A DNA stretch of 64,000 nucleotides from Anaeromyxobacter oryzae (GTDB taxonomy: Bacteria; Myxococcota; Myxococcia; Myxococcales; Anaeromyxobacteraceae), in assembly GCF_023169945.1 (NCBI RefSeq), contig NZ_AP025591.1:3468481-3532480 (forward strand). Reading direction: 5' to 3'. A program made the position numbers and the translations under genes. The notes under the pieces were generated by a model. The model saw only the letters and a list, made by a program, of their open reading frames with translations. It was not told where the DNA came from and ran no database searches. Below are positions 25,523-34,377 of this stretch, piece after piece; the first letter of the stretch is position 1; every line of letters begins with the position of its first letter.

Positions 25523-26176
25523 TCACTCCTTCACCGGCGCGGCCCGGGCGACCTTCGCGCGAGCGGCGGCGAGCGCGTCGAGCTGCGCGAGCACCTCGTC
25601 CTGCTTCGGGAACCCGTTGAAGCGCGTCCACGTTCCGGCGCGCCCGTCGCCGACGAGGATCATCGGCGCGTGATCGGCGAAGCTCGCGGCGTACGCGCCC
25701 ATCCCCTCGAGGGCGCGGTCCACGTCCTCCCTGGTCCCGGTGAGCCACGTCCAGCCGGGGCCCGCCTTGAACCTCGCCGCGTAGGCCTCGAGCCGGCCGG
25801 GCGTGTCGCGGACCGGATCGATGGAGACCGACACGAGGAGGACGTCCTTGCCGACGCGGTCGCCGAGCCTCTTCTGCAGGCGGGCCATGATCGCGGAGAG
25901 CACCGGGCACACCGTGGTGCAGGTCGTGAACACGAAGTCCATCACCACGAGCGGGTCTCCCGCGGCGAGCGCGCGGAGCGGCACGCTCGCGCCGTGCTGG
26001 TCGAGGAGCGTCACGTCCGCGAGGTCGACGCGCGCGTCGGCGCCGCCCGCCGGCGCCGACGCGGCCGCGCCCTCCTTCTTCGGGTGGCAGTGCTCGCAGG
26101 GCGGCTCGGCGGCGCGGGCCTCGCCGGCGAGGAGGGCCGCGGCCAGCGCGGCGAGGATGCGGTGAGGGGTCGTCAT
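25523..26176 (-). CDS. SCO1/SenC family protein with an extra CxxCH motif
   Basis: A 217-residue exported SCO protein. After the signal peptide (to about residue 23) it has PPCEHCHPKKEG (Cys 27, Cys 30, His 31), matching a c-type haem site or an extra metal site. The SCO core follows: FVFTTCTTVCPVLSAIMARL (Cys 86, Cys 90), VSVSIDPVRDTPGRLEAYA and ADHAPMILVG (His ligand). It precedes the second SCO gene by four bases and follows the beta-propeller gene by 19. Two divergent SCO copies in a row suggest separate copper-delivery and thiol-reduction jobs. Confidence 0.88.
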   Translation of the reverse strand: MTTPHRILAALAAALLAGEARAAEPPCEHCHPKKEGAAASAPAGGADARVDLADVTLLDQHGASVPLRALAAGDPLVVMDFVFTTCTTVCPVLSAIMARLQKRLGDRVGKDVLLVSVSIDPVRDTPGRLEAYAARFKAGPGWTWLTGTREDVDRALEGMGAYAASFADHAPMILVGDGRAGTWTRFNGFPKQDEVLAQLDALAAARAKVARAAPVKE

Positions 26177-26195
26177 GCTCCGGGTCTCCGGGCGG

Positions 26196-28160
26196 TCAAC
26201 GCGCCTTCGTGAGGGCGTCCCGCACGACGATCCCGCGGAACGGCAGCTGGTTCGGCTTCACGTCGAGCGAGGGGACCCCGACCAGCGCGTACCAGGTCCC
26301 CGCGAACCGGAGGTCCAGGGCGGCCTCGTAGACGCCCTCGCCCTTCTCGACCGCGACGGCCTCGGCCTTCGGGCCGCCCGGGACGCGGTGGTAGAGGATC
26401 GTCACGTCGCGGAGCCCGGTGCGCGGAGCTCCCGATGCCGGATCGGTGAGCTTCACCCGGAGCGGGAGCGTCGTCCCGGCGGTCGGGCTCGCGGGCACCG
26501 GCAGGAACTGGAGCCCGAGCGCGCCCAGCGCTTGCTTCAGCGCCGGGTTCGGCGCGGCCTCGGCGGAGAAGCAGTGGAGCACGCGGGGGTTGTCGAGCAG
26601 GAACGCCACGTCGTAAACGCCGGCCGCGGGGACGCGGAGCTTCGCCCCGTAGACGCCGGGCTCGAGCTCCTTGAGGCTGCGGTCCACGACCATCGCGGCG
26701 GTCGCGGCGTGGCCGTAGCTGCCGAAGCTGCCCATCGGCGCGTTCATGCCCTCCATGTAGAAGTACGTCGTCGACTCGGCGGGGTTCACGACGAACACCG
26801 CGGCGTCGGTGGACGCCGCCGAGACGGTGTCCGCGAGGGCGAGGTCGCCGGCGAGCTGCGGCGCGCCCTGGCCCGCGGAGAAGCCCTGCACCGTCGGCTT
26901 CTTCCCGTGGCCGAGCGTGAGCAGGTTCACCATCTTCACCTGCTCGGAGTCGAGGAGCCGGACGTAGGCGAACCCCCGCGTCACGGCGACCTGGTACGGC
27001 CTGCCCTCGAGGTCGATGCGGTGGGGGAGCGTCGCGTCGGCCGCGTCGACGACGAACACCGCCTTCGCGGCGGGGTTCACGACGAGGCCCCAGCGGCCGT
27101 CCTGCGTGAACCGCATCGGCCCGAGGCCCGGCGCCGCCGGGAGCCGCTTCACCACCTCGAGCCGGTCCGGGTCGACCACGCTGATCGTGCCCGCCTTGCC
27201 GTCGGCGACGTAGATCGCCTGCGAGTGCCTGGAGGTCGCGATCGAGATCGGCAGCGGCCCGGTCCGGAGGTCCTTCACCTTCGCGAGCCGCGTCACGTCG
27301 ACGACCGAGACGGTCCCCTCGGCGCGGTTCGTCACGAAGGCGACGCGGTCGCCCTCCGAGAACGCGATCTCGTGGTGGCCGCGGCCCGTCTGCACGAACG
27401 CGACCTTCCTCAGCGTCTCGGTGTCGACGATGGTGACGCCGCTCTCCCTCGGCTCCTCGGCGTCGTTGCCGACCCACAGGTACCGGCCGTCGCCCTGGAG
27501 CGCCAGGCGCGTCGGCGCGGTGCCAGCGGCGACCGTCTCGAGGACCGTGAAGCGCTCGGCGTCCACGATCGCGACCTCGTTCGCCCTCGGCGTCGAGAGG
27601 TAGAGGCGCCGCTCGTCGGCGCTCTTCCTCCAGTCGGCGGCGGGGCGCTTCAGCATGATCGTCGCGAAGAGGCTGGTGTTGCCGGTCATGCTCACGACCG
27701 GGTCGATGACCGAGACGCTCGCGTCCTGGTTCATCACGAGGAGGTAGTAGCTGTTCAGGTCCACCATCGGGCGGATCCCGACGCTGCCCTGGAGGTAGAG
27801 CGCGACCTTGTCCTTGCAGGCGCGGCTCTCGCCCTGGCGGCCGCCGACGACGCCGGCCATGTCGAGCCAGGCGGCGGGCTTCAGGCCCGGCACCGGGCGG
27901 CCGCTGCTCGCGTCCGTCATCCTGAACCTCGCCTCGGCGTAGTCGCCCTCCATGAGCGGCCCCTTGCCGTCCGGGCCGCTCACCTTCTCGAGCGAGAACT
28001 CGATGACGACGCCGTCGCGGACGAGGCGGCTCGCCTCGCCCGGCTTCGCGGCGGGCTCGGCCGGCCTCGGGGCGCCTGCCGCGCGCGCGGTGGGGAACGC
28101 GGCGGCGAGCACGGCGGAGAGGAGGAGGCGGCGGGTCCCTTCGATCCGGAGGGGCGTCAC
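26196..28160 (-). CDS. YVTN/cytochrome-D1-like beta-propeller protein, exported
   Basis: A 654-residue exported protein; the GTG start overlaps the stop of the oxidase gene (GTGA). A signal peptide (LLLSAVLAAAFPTARA) is followed by an N-terminal domain with GDYAEARFRMTDASSGRPVPGLKPAAWLD, then seven-fold propeller repeats such as EVAIVDAERFTVLETVAAGTAP, GVTIVDTETLRKVAFVQTG, GTVSVVDVTRLAKVKDL and GTISVVDPDRLEVVKRLPAAPG. The C-terminal 150 residues resemble an Ig-like domain (TLPLRVKLTDPASGAPRTGLRDV). No haem motif is present, so it is not a nitrite reductase. It probably scaffolds or docks partners of the oxidase. Confidence 0.82.
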   Translation of the reverse strand: MTPLRIEGTRRLLLSAVLAAAFPTARAAGAPRPAEPAAKPGEASRLVRDGVVIEFSLEKVSGPDGKGPLMEGDYAEARFRMTDASSGRPVPGLKPAAWLDMAGVVGGRQGESRACKDKVALYLQGSVGIRPMVDLNSYYLLVMNQDASVSVIDPVVSMTGNTSLFATIMLKRPAADWRKSADERRLYLSTPRANEVAIVDAERFTVLETVAAGTAPTRLALQGDGRYLWVGNDAEEPRESGVTIVDTETLRKVAFVQTGRGHHEIAFSEGDRVAFVTNRAEGTVSVVDVTRLAKVKDLRTGPLPISIATSRHSQAIYVADGKAGTISVVDPDRLEVVKRLPAAPGLGPMRFTQDGRWGLVVNPAAKAVFVVDAADATLPHRIDLEGRPYQVAVTRGFAYVRLLDSEQVKMVNLLTLGHGKKPTVQGFSAGQGAPQLAGDLALADTVSAASTDAAVFVVNPAESTTYFYMEGMNAPMGSFGSYGHAATAAMVVDRSLKELEPGVYGAKLRVPAAGVYDVAFLLDNPRVLHCFSAEAAPNPALKQALGALGLQFLPVPASPTAGTTLPLRVKLTDPASGAPRTGLRDVTILYHRVPGGPKAEAVAVEKGEGVYEAALDLRFAGTWYALVGVPSLDVKPNQLPFRGIVVRDALTKAR

Positions 28161-31100
28161 TTGACCCTCACGATGCTCCAGAGGCCAGCCGCGTTGCCGA
28201 ACCCGGAGCGATCCATCAGCAGGTAGTCTCCGGGCCGGGCGTTCGCGCCGCCGGCGCTCGGCAGGAGGAGATCGAAGTGCGACCCCGCGGCCACGAGGTC
28301 CTGCGCCCCCAGGTACATGCCGAGCGGGCTCGTCCCGATGGCGCGGGAGGCGACCTCGAGACCGGGGGCGGTCGGGATGAACCCCGTCGGACGGCACCGG
28401 CCCGGGAGCCCGTCCTTCGCCGAGCCGGGGCAGACGTACGGCGCCCGCTGCCAGACGTGGCCGTGCAGCGTGAACGTCGAGGCGCGGTTCGGGCCGGCGG
28501 GCATGAGCAGGTGCAGCCGCGTCTCGACGCCGGCCGGAGCGATGAAGACCGGCGTCGCGGGATCCCCGCCGGTGAGCGCGCTCGAGTACGCCTCGTGCGC
28601 GTTGGCCACGTTCGCGTAGGAGAGCTGCGCGAGGCCGCCGAACGGCGCGTGCGGCGGGAGGCCGAACCGGAACCACATGGGCTCGGTCCCGTAGTTGATG
28701 CCCATCTCGCCGGAGTCCTCCGCGTCCTCGGCGACCACGCCCTCCGCGGCGATCTGCTCGACCGGCGTGCCGTCCTTCCACCGCAGCGCGAGCCCCTTCT
28801 GCACCACCGCAGTGAGGTCGCGGATCGCGCCGTTCACCGTGGCGGACGCGTAGGTCCGGCGGCACGCCGCCGGCGTGATCGCGCAGTCCGCCGCGAGCTG
28901 GTCCTTCTGGTGGTCGAGCGCGACGTCGCCCTCGGCCCAGGTCGAGCCGGCGGGCTCGATGACGAGGGCGCCGACGAGCCCCTTCTCCACGTGCTTGATG
29001 GGATCCGAGCCGACGAGCGTGGCGCCGCCGAGCTCGAGGGGCGTCGCGACGACGTTCACCGTCCCGCCCTGGTTCGAGAGCGACAGGTCGCCCGCGTACC
29101 AGACGTACTTGCGCGTCCCGCCGGGCGGGGCGAACTGCGCCGCGCCGTCCTGCGAGCTGTTGTTCAGGCCGACGGCGACCCCGTCGTCCTTGTTCACGTC
29201 GAAGGCGACGAGCGCGGGGTGAAGGCCGATCTGGCTCGAGGGGCGGATGAGGTTGTTGTTGAACGTCGTCACGCCGGCGGGGTCGTTCGCGTCCCGGATC
29301 ACGACCGGCGGGAGGTGCTTGTAGCCGGCGAGGTCCGGCGCGATCGCCGGGAGCCGGTTCCGGAGCAGGACGTTCAGGCAGTCGCCCGCGGCGGCGCGGA
29401 TCACGGCCGGCTCGACCGGAGCGCCGGGGGTGCACTTGCCGCTCGCGTCGCAGGTCGTCGGGCGGAGCATCACCGGGCAGGCGGGGAGGGTCGGGTCCAC
29501 CTTCCCCTTCTTCGCGACGCAGCGCGGATCGGCCGGGTCCCGCGCGACCAGGTCGGCGGTGCGGACGAGGAGGATCGCGGTGGGATCGTGGAGCGGGCCC
29601 CGATGTGCGGCCGAGAGGGTCGCGCCGGCGTCGGTCACGAACGAGCCCGCGACCTGGGTCGAGCGCGGGTTGTAGACGAGGGTGCCGCCGCCCGGGTTCA
29701 GGGGGCCGCCCGCGTGCAGCGCCTGCGATCCGTCCGTCGGGACGATCGTCGCGCCGAGCGCGTTGTCCAGGATGTCGTTCGCGAGCGCGGCCGTGACGTC
29801 GATCGAGCGGACGGGCGCAGTCTTCGGGCAGACGCCGTTGAAGCTCGTGAGGTTCGCGATCGTGAGCGGGAGGACCGCGTTGGTCGGCAGCTTGAAGAGG
29901 TCCTTCTGCGGCTGGCCGTAGTTCCGGTAGATCCCCCAGGTACCGTTCCAGAAGCCGTCGAGGCTCGCGTTCGTCGAGTAGAGATGGTCCGCGCGCGCGC
30001 CGCCGTTCATGAGCGGCAGGGCCGGCGAGGCGAACGTGAACTGCTCGGAGATGCCGGCGTGCTGCGAGGCGCGCCAGCCGGAGTTCGGCGCGAAGCCGTA
30101 CCCGGAGCCGCCCTGGAGCCACTTCGTGCCCCACACCGTCGCGCTGTGCGACTCCTCGTCGCCGCCGGCCTGGATCTTCACGCGCACGGCGTCGCCGTAG
30201 TAGGCGCGCAGCATCGGCGTGAAGGGGTCGCCGGCGGTGACGCCGCCCGCGTTGATCGGCGGCGGGAACCTCGTGCCGCCGATGACGGTGCTCGCGGTCG
30301 GCTGCACGTTCAGCGCGGCGAGCTTCCGGTCCGTGCGGCTCTGGAGCGACAGGGCGAGGTCGCCCGGGAGGCCGTCCGCCTGCGCGCCGGGCTTTCCGTC
30401 CGGGCCGAGCTTCGCGGGATCGTAGACGCGGAAGCCGACGCCCTCGTTCCGGTAGTTCACGACGAAGAAGCCCGGGTCGTCGGCCGAGATCGCCTCGGGG
30501 CAGGGTCGCGCGAGGAAGCCGTTCGGGCAGAACGGGGGGATCACGAGGAGGTCCGGGAAGACGTTCACCGCCTGCTGCCGGTGCGGCGGGTTCACCGCGG
30601 ACCGGAACGAGTCGGGCGTGGGCGGGTTCCCGAGGCTGCCGTCCTGGTTCCGGCCGACGTAGACGCCGGGCGCGTAGGCGTGCTGGAAGTCCGAGTACTC
30701 GAGGTAGAACTCCCGGTAGCTGTCCGCGCCCGCGAGGATCGCGGCCTGCCAGGACGTGGGGCCGCCGTCGTCGCGCGTGTACAGCGGCGCCCCGGTCTCG
30801 TTGTGGACCCAGGTCGAGCCGGGCGGCTCGGTGAGGACGGTGGCGTAGAGGCCGATCTGCTGGTGGGTGGACGGGCCGAAGTGGTCGTGGGTGAAGATGA
30901 TGCCGAGGCCGCGGTGGACGCCGTCCACGTTCACCACCGGATCCGAGAACCAGCGCTCGAGGGTGGTGCGCGCGCCGAGCCAGGAGACGCCGCCCGGGGA
31001 GGCGGCCGGGAAGTAGGGGTGCTTCTCGGCGACGAGCGGCGTGTTCGCGGGCCGGCCGCGGGCGTCGGGCGGGTTGCCGGTGCCGAGCGGGTTCCAGGCG

Positions 31101-33952
31101 TTGATGGCGGCGATCCGCTCGCGGACCGCGTCCGGCGAGAGCGTCCCGTCCTCGTAGTTCCAGCCGTTGGCGGAGCCGTCGGTGGTGGTGAGGTCCCACT
31201 TCGGCAGGTGGATGTGCTGGCCGATGATGTCGGTGGTGGTGCGGACCTGGTAGTCGTCGAGCTCGTAGACGCTCGGGACCAGGTTGGTGTGCTGGTACAT
31301 CGCGCAGTCGAAGGTGTTGAGCCGCATGACGAGCGGCTCGGGCGGGCGCTGCTTCGTGATGGTGGGGATCGCGTCCTGCCAGAGCGTGATGACCCGCTCC
31401 TGGGGGAAGTGATAGCCGAGCTTGTTCAGCACGACGTCGAACTGGACGACCGAGCCCTTGTAGACGCGCGGGCTGTCCGCGTTGAACGGCGAGCTGCCGA
31501 GCGTCCCGAGCCCGGAGGACGAGAAGAACCGGCCGGTGACGCCGGCGTGGAGCACGTTGCCGGCGTCGTCGATGCACGGTTCGTGGAACGGCGCGCCGGG
31601 CACCGGGCGGCCGGAGCCGTTGGTGATGAAGTCGCCGGGCGCGGTGGTGCCGTCGAGGTTCACGATCGTGGTCGGGTGCCGGCGGACCGCGTGGAACGCC
31701 ATGGCGACCTTCTCGAGATCGGTGCCGTCCTCCGGGTACCAGAGCGGCTTCGCGCGGAGGAGCTCCTTGGTGAGGTCGAGGCGGGTCTGCGTCGCGCGCG
31801 CGCACGCGTCGCGCGGCGCGCCCGGGCCGCAGCCCGCCGCGGCGAAGCCGTCGAGCGCGTGGCGCGGGAGCCCGCCGTCCCAGCCGCCCGCCGACGGGGC
31901 CATGTCGAGCGGCGGCGACGCGAAGCGCTGCCCGATCGCGTCCTCGGCCCCGGCGATCCAGAACGGGTACCCGGGGTTCTTCACGCCGCCCGGGTTCAGG
32001 GCCGGGTTCACCTGGGCCGGATCGACGTCCGCGCGGTCGACCCGCGCGACCGACCCGACCGTCACGCCGCTCGAGCGCTTCGGGACCACGGTGACGGCGC
32101 CGGGCATCACCGGCAGCGGCTTCGCCGGCAGCGGGACGACCGCCGGGATCGGCGTGCCCGCGACGATCTCGCCGTCCGGCAGCGCACGGCCGCGGGCGCC
32201 GGTCGCCGCGTCGACGACCGCCGGCTCGCCGCTCTGCAGGTCGTACGGCGTCGCGTGGTAGCCGTCGGCGCCCGTCGCCGAGACCGCGAGCGGCGTCCCG
32301 GGCTCGAACACGTCGTGGTTCCGCCAGAGCTCCCACATGCCCTGGGCGAAGTGCGGGTAGAAGTGGCAGTGGAAGATCGCGTCCCCGGCGCTCTTGTTCC
32401 GGTTCCCCGAGCCGCCGAAGTTGATCTCGTAGGTGTAGCCGCCGCCGGGGCCGATGCCCTGGGCGTCGATGTAGTTCGAGTCGTCGTCGTTCGGGTTGAA
32501 GAGCCACTGGTGGTTGTGCAGGTGGAAGATGTGGTGCTCCTTCCCCGTGTGCACGTTCCGGAACTTCACGAAGTCGCCGATGTAGCTGTGGTGCACGTTC
32601 GACGGATCGTCCGGGTAGAACGCCTTCGTCGCCTTCGGACCGACCGCCGCGCACGCCGTCCCGGCGCCGGGCGGCGCGCAGCTCTCGAGCCCGACGTTCG
32701 CCGGCACGTCGACGACCATCGCCGGATCACCGACCGCCGAGGACGTGAGGAAGAACTCCTCGTAGACGCAGTCGAGGCAGTCGTGCATCGGCCCGACGCC
32801 GAGCCGGTTCGCGATGACCTCGCTGCCGATCCCGCCCGACCCGTAGTTGATCATGAAGCCGTCGCCGACCGCGTGGAGCGTGTGCCGGAGCACGGGGTCG
32901 AGGAACCAGCGCGGGAACGCCTGGGACGCCGCCATCTCGTCGTGGAACACGACGGTGTACTCGCGGAACGCCTCGAGCCGGTTCGGCAGCGTCGGGTTGC
33001 GCTTGCCGACGCTCTCGAGCGGATAGGTGGACGGCGGGAAGGAGCCATCCGGGTTCGGGCCGACCACGATCGCGTTCAGGTCGGAGTGGACGAGCGCGTC
33101 CCCGTCGAGCATCGCGAGCACCGGCGCGCCGCCCTTGCCCTCCTTCGCCCAGACCGACGGCAGCGTCGTGCGGTCCGCGGCCTGGACCGTGGACGGGTAG
33201 CGGGCGCCGTAGTCCACGATGGGCTGGCCCGCCGCCGTCCGGCCGCGCGTGGCGAGGCGCAGCTCCTCCTCGGTCACCTGGCTGCGGTAGAAGCTCGCGC
33301 CGCGCGGCTCCACGTTCACGACCGCGAACATGCCGCTGCCGTTGTTTCCGGCGAGCCCCTCGGACCCGAACGTCGCGCCGTGGCTCGTCACGAGGAAGGT
33401 GCCCTCGTGCTCGCCGAAGAGCGTGTACGTCGCGCGGCCGCCGGGCGGAACCAGGCTCGACGCGTTCCTGCCGGCGAAGGACCCGTCGCTCTGGACGCCG
33501 TCCACGACCTGGAGCCCCTGCGCGTGGAAGCCCGCCATCCGGCTCCGCACCTGATCGTCGATGCCCGCGTCGACCTCGGCGAAGACGTTCGGGCTCCGCG
33601 GGTTCGGCACGGGGTCGAGCAGGTTCTGGAAGCTCACCACGAGGCAGTCGCCCGCGGCGATGCGGAGGACGAGCGGCCGCGGGCGCTTGTCCGGGCGGAG
33701 CATCACCTGCCCGGCGGCGAGCGGCGCATCGGGGGAGGGGAGGGCGCCGGCGGCCGGGATCGCCACCACGTCGCGCCGGAGCGCGTACATGATGCCGTTC
33801 ACGTTCTGCGCGCCGAGCCGGTTGAACAGGAACGGCTGATCGAGGACCACGACGTCGGCGGTGATCGTCCGCGCGCACTGGATGCCGGGGGCGGCCCCTG
33901 CGGAGGCGGGGAGGAGCACGGCGACGGCGATCGTGATCGGCAGGACTCGCAT
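28157..33952 (-). CDS. Giant multicopper oxidase (MofA/MnxG-like)
   Basis: A 1931-residue exported oxidase. ATG with GGGAGG at seven bases; signal peptide MRVLPITIAVAVLLPASAGA. Repeated cupredoxin units lie between copper motifs: HLHNH at 477-481; HCHFYPHFAQGM at 528-539 (HCH-x3-H-x4-M, the complete type-1/type-3 motif); HIH at 913-915; HDHFGPSTH at 1022-1030; HGH at 1830-1832. The complete type-1 motif lies in the first third rather than at the C-terminus, as in very large oxidases linked to Mn(II) oxidation. Small laccases have about 500 residues. It heads a six-gene operon with SCO chaperones. Substrate is unproven; Mn(II), Fe(II), Cu(I) or an organic are possible. Confidence 0.88.
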   Translation of the reverse strand: MRVLPITIAVAVLLPASAGAAPGIQCARTITADVVVLDQPFLFNRLGAQNVNGIMYALRRDVVAIPAAGALPSPDAPLAAGQVMLRPDKRPRPLVLRIAAGDCLVVSFQNLLDPVPNPRSPNVFAEVDAGIDDQVRSRMAGFHAQGLQVVDGVQSDGSFAGRNASSLVPPGGRATYTLFGEHEGTFLVTSHGATFGSEGLAGNNGSGMFAVVNVEPRGASFYRSQVTEEELRLATRGRTAAGQPIVDYGARYPSTVQAADRTTLPSVWAKEGKGGAPVLAMLDGDALVHSDLNAIVVGPNPDGSFPPSTYPLESVGKRNPTLPNRLEAFREYTVVFHDEMAASQAFPRWFLDPVLRHTLHAVGDGFMINYGSGGIGSEVIANRLGVGPMHDCLDCVYEEFFLTSSAVGDPAMVVDVPANVGLESCAPPGAGTACAAVGPKATKAFYPDDPSNVHHSYIGDFVKFRNVHTGKEHHIFHLHNHQWLFNPNDDDSNYIDAQGIGPGGGYTYEINFGGSGNRNKSAGDAIFHCHFYPHFAQGMWELWRNHDVFEPGTPLAVSATGADGYHATPYDLQSGEPAVVDAATGARGRALPDGEIVAGTPIPAVVPLPAKPLPVMPGAVTVVPKRSSGVTVGSVARVDRADVDPAQVNPALNPGGVKNPGYPFWIAGAEDAIGQRFASPPLDMAPSAGGWDGGLPRHALDGFAAAGCGPGAPRDACARATQTRLDLTKELLRAKPLWYPEDGTDLEKVAMAFHAVRRHPTTIVNLDGTTAPGDFITNGSGRPVPGAPFHEPCIDDAGNVLHAGVTGRFFSSSGLGTLGSSPFNADSPRVYKGSVVQFDVVLNKLGYHFPQERVITLWQDAIPTITKQRPPEPLVMRLNTFDCAMYQHTNLVPSVYELDDYQVRTTTDIIGQHIHLPKWDLTTTDGSANGWNYEDGTLSPDAVRERIAAINAWNPLGTGNPPDARGRPANTPLVAEKHPYFPAASPGGVSWLGARTTLERWFSDPVVNVDGVHRGLGIIFTHDHFGPSTHQQIGLYATVLTEPPGSTWVHNETGAPLYTRDDGGPTSWQAAILAGADSYREFYLEYSDFQHAYAPGVYVGRNQDGSLGNPPTPDSFRSAVNPPHRQQAVNVFPDLLVIPPFCPNGFLARPCPEAISADDPGFFVVNYRNEGVGFRVYDPAKLGPDGKPGAQADGLPGDLALSLQSRTDRKLAALNVQPTASTVIGGTRFPPPINAGGVTAGDPFTPMLRAYYGDAVRVKIQAGGDEESHSATVWGTKWLQGGSGYGFAPNSGWRASQHAGISEQFTFASPALPLMNGGARADHLYSTNASLDGFWNGTWGIYRNYGQPQKDLFKLPTNAVLPLTIANLTSFNGVCPKTAPVRSIDVTAALANDILDNALGATIVPTDGSQALHAGGPLNPGGGTLVYNPRSTQVAGSFVTDAGATLSAAHRGPLHDPTAILLVRTADLVARDPADPRCVAKKGKVDPTLPACPVMLRPTTCDASGKCTPGAPVEPAVIRAAAGDCLNVLLRNRLPAIAPDLAGYKHLPPVVIRDANDPAGVTTFNNNLIRPSSQIGLHPALVAFDVNKDDGVAVGLNNSSQDGAAQFAPPGGTRKYVWYAGDLSLSNQGGTVNVVATPLELGGATLVGSDPIKHVEKGLVGALVIEPAGSTWAEGDVALDHQKDQLAADCAITPAACRRTYASATVNGAIRDLTAVVQKGLALRWKDGTPVEQIAAEGVVAEDAEDSGEMGINYGTEPMWFRFGLPPHAPFGGLAQLSYANVANAHEAYSSALTGGDPATPVFIAPAGVETRLHLLMPAGPNRASTFTLHGHVWQRAPYVCPGSAKDGLPGRCRPTGFIPTAPGLEVASRAIGTSPLGMYLGAQDLVAAGSHFDLLLPSAGGANARPGDYLLMDRSGFGNAAGLWSIVRVK

Positions 33953-34377
33953 GGAGAAGCCTCCCGGCGCGCCCGGTCGCCCGTGCCGCCGCTCCCTTCC
34001 CCTTGCGATCCGCTCCCGACGGATCCGCGCGGTTCCCTCGCCGCGCGGACGGTGACCGAGGTCGCCGTCGAGGCACAGGGTTGGTGCGTCGTGGCGAAAC
34101 CGGTCGTCGTACGACCTCGGGACAGCCCCCGCGCCGGGCGTCCCCGGCCCCGGCGCGCCCGGCACGCGAGGCGGGGCTCCCACGCGCGCTGCGCTGCGGC
34201 CCAGCGCTTCCATCGCCGCGGGCGCCGGAGCGTGCGCTCGCCCGGCCGGGCGCCGGTCAACGAGCGCTTGTCATGCGGTCACGGGGCCGGGAGGCCCGAC
34301 GGGGATGAGACCCCGGGTGCGAGGCGCCGGGAGGGCCGTCGCTGGCACCGGCGCGGCGGGCGTGGTTTAAGGCCCCC
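33953..34377. other. Divergent noncoding region, oxidase operon / PAP2-like gene
   Basis: These 425 bases separate two divergent genes. No coding frame with plausible composition was seen; the open frames are Arg/Pro-rich. A palindrome GGTCGT-CGT-ACGACC (34102-34116), about 150 bases upstream of the oxidase ATG, is the only clear operator-like element. No sigma-54 or PHO-type promoter was recognised. Confidence 0.6.
34102..34116. promoter_or_regulatory. Palindrome upstream of the oxidase operon
   Basis: A perfect 6-bp inverted repeat (GGTCGT / ACGACC) with a 3-base centre in an otherwise structureless leader. It could be an operator for the copper-oxidase operon or the divergent gene. This is based on symmetry and location only. 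Confidence 0.3.

Noticed and set aside
26196..28160. Cytochrome cd1 nitrite reductase
   Set aside because: Propeller repeats fit but there is no CxxCH haem site and no d1-haem biosynthesis genes nearby.
28161..32654. Upstream extension of the beta-propeller frame to more than 2100 residues
   Set aside because: The extension is Arg/Pro/Gly-rich shadow inside the oxidase gene. The GTG that overlaps the oxidase stop and is followed by a signal peptide is the sensible start.
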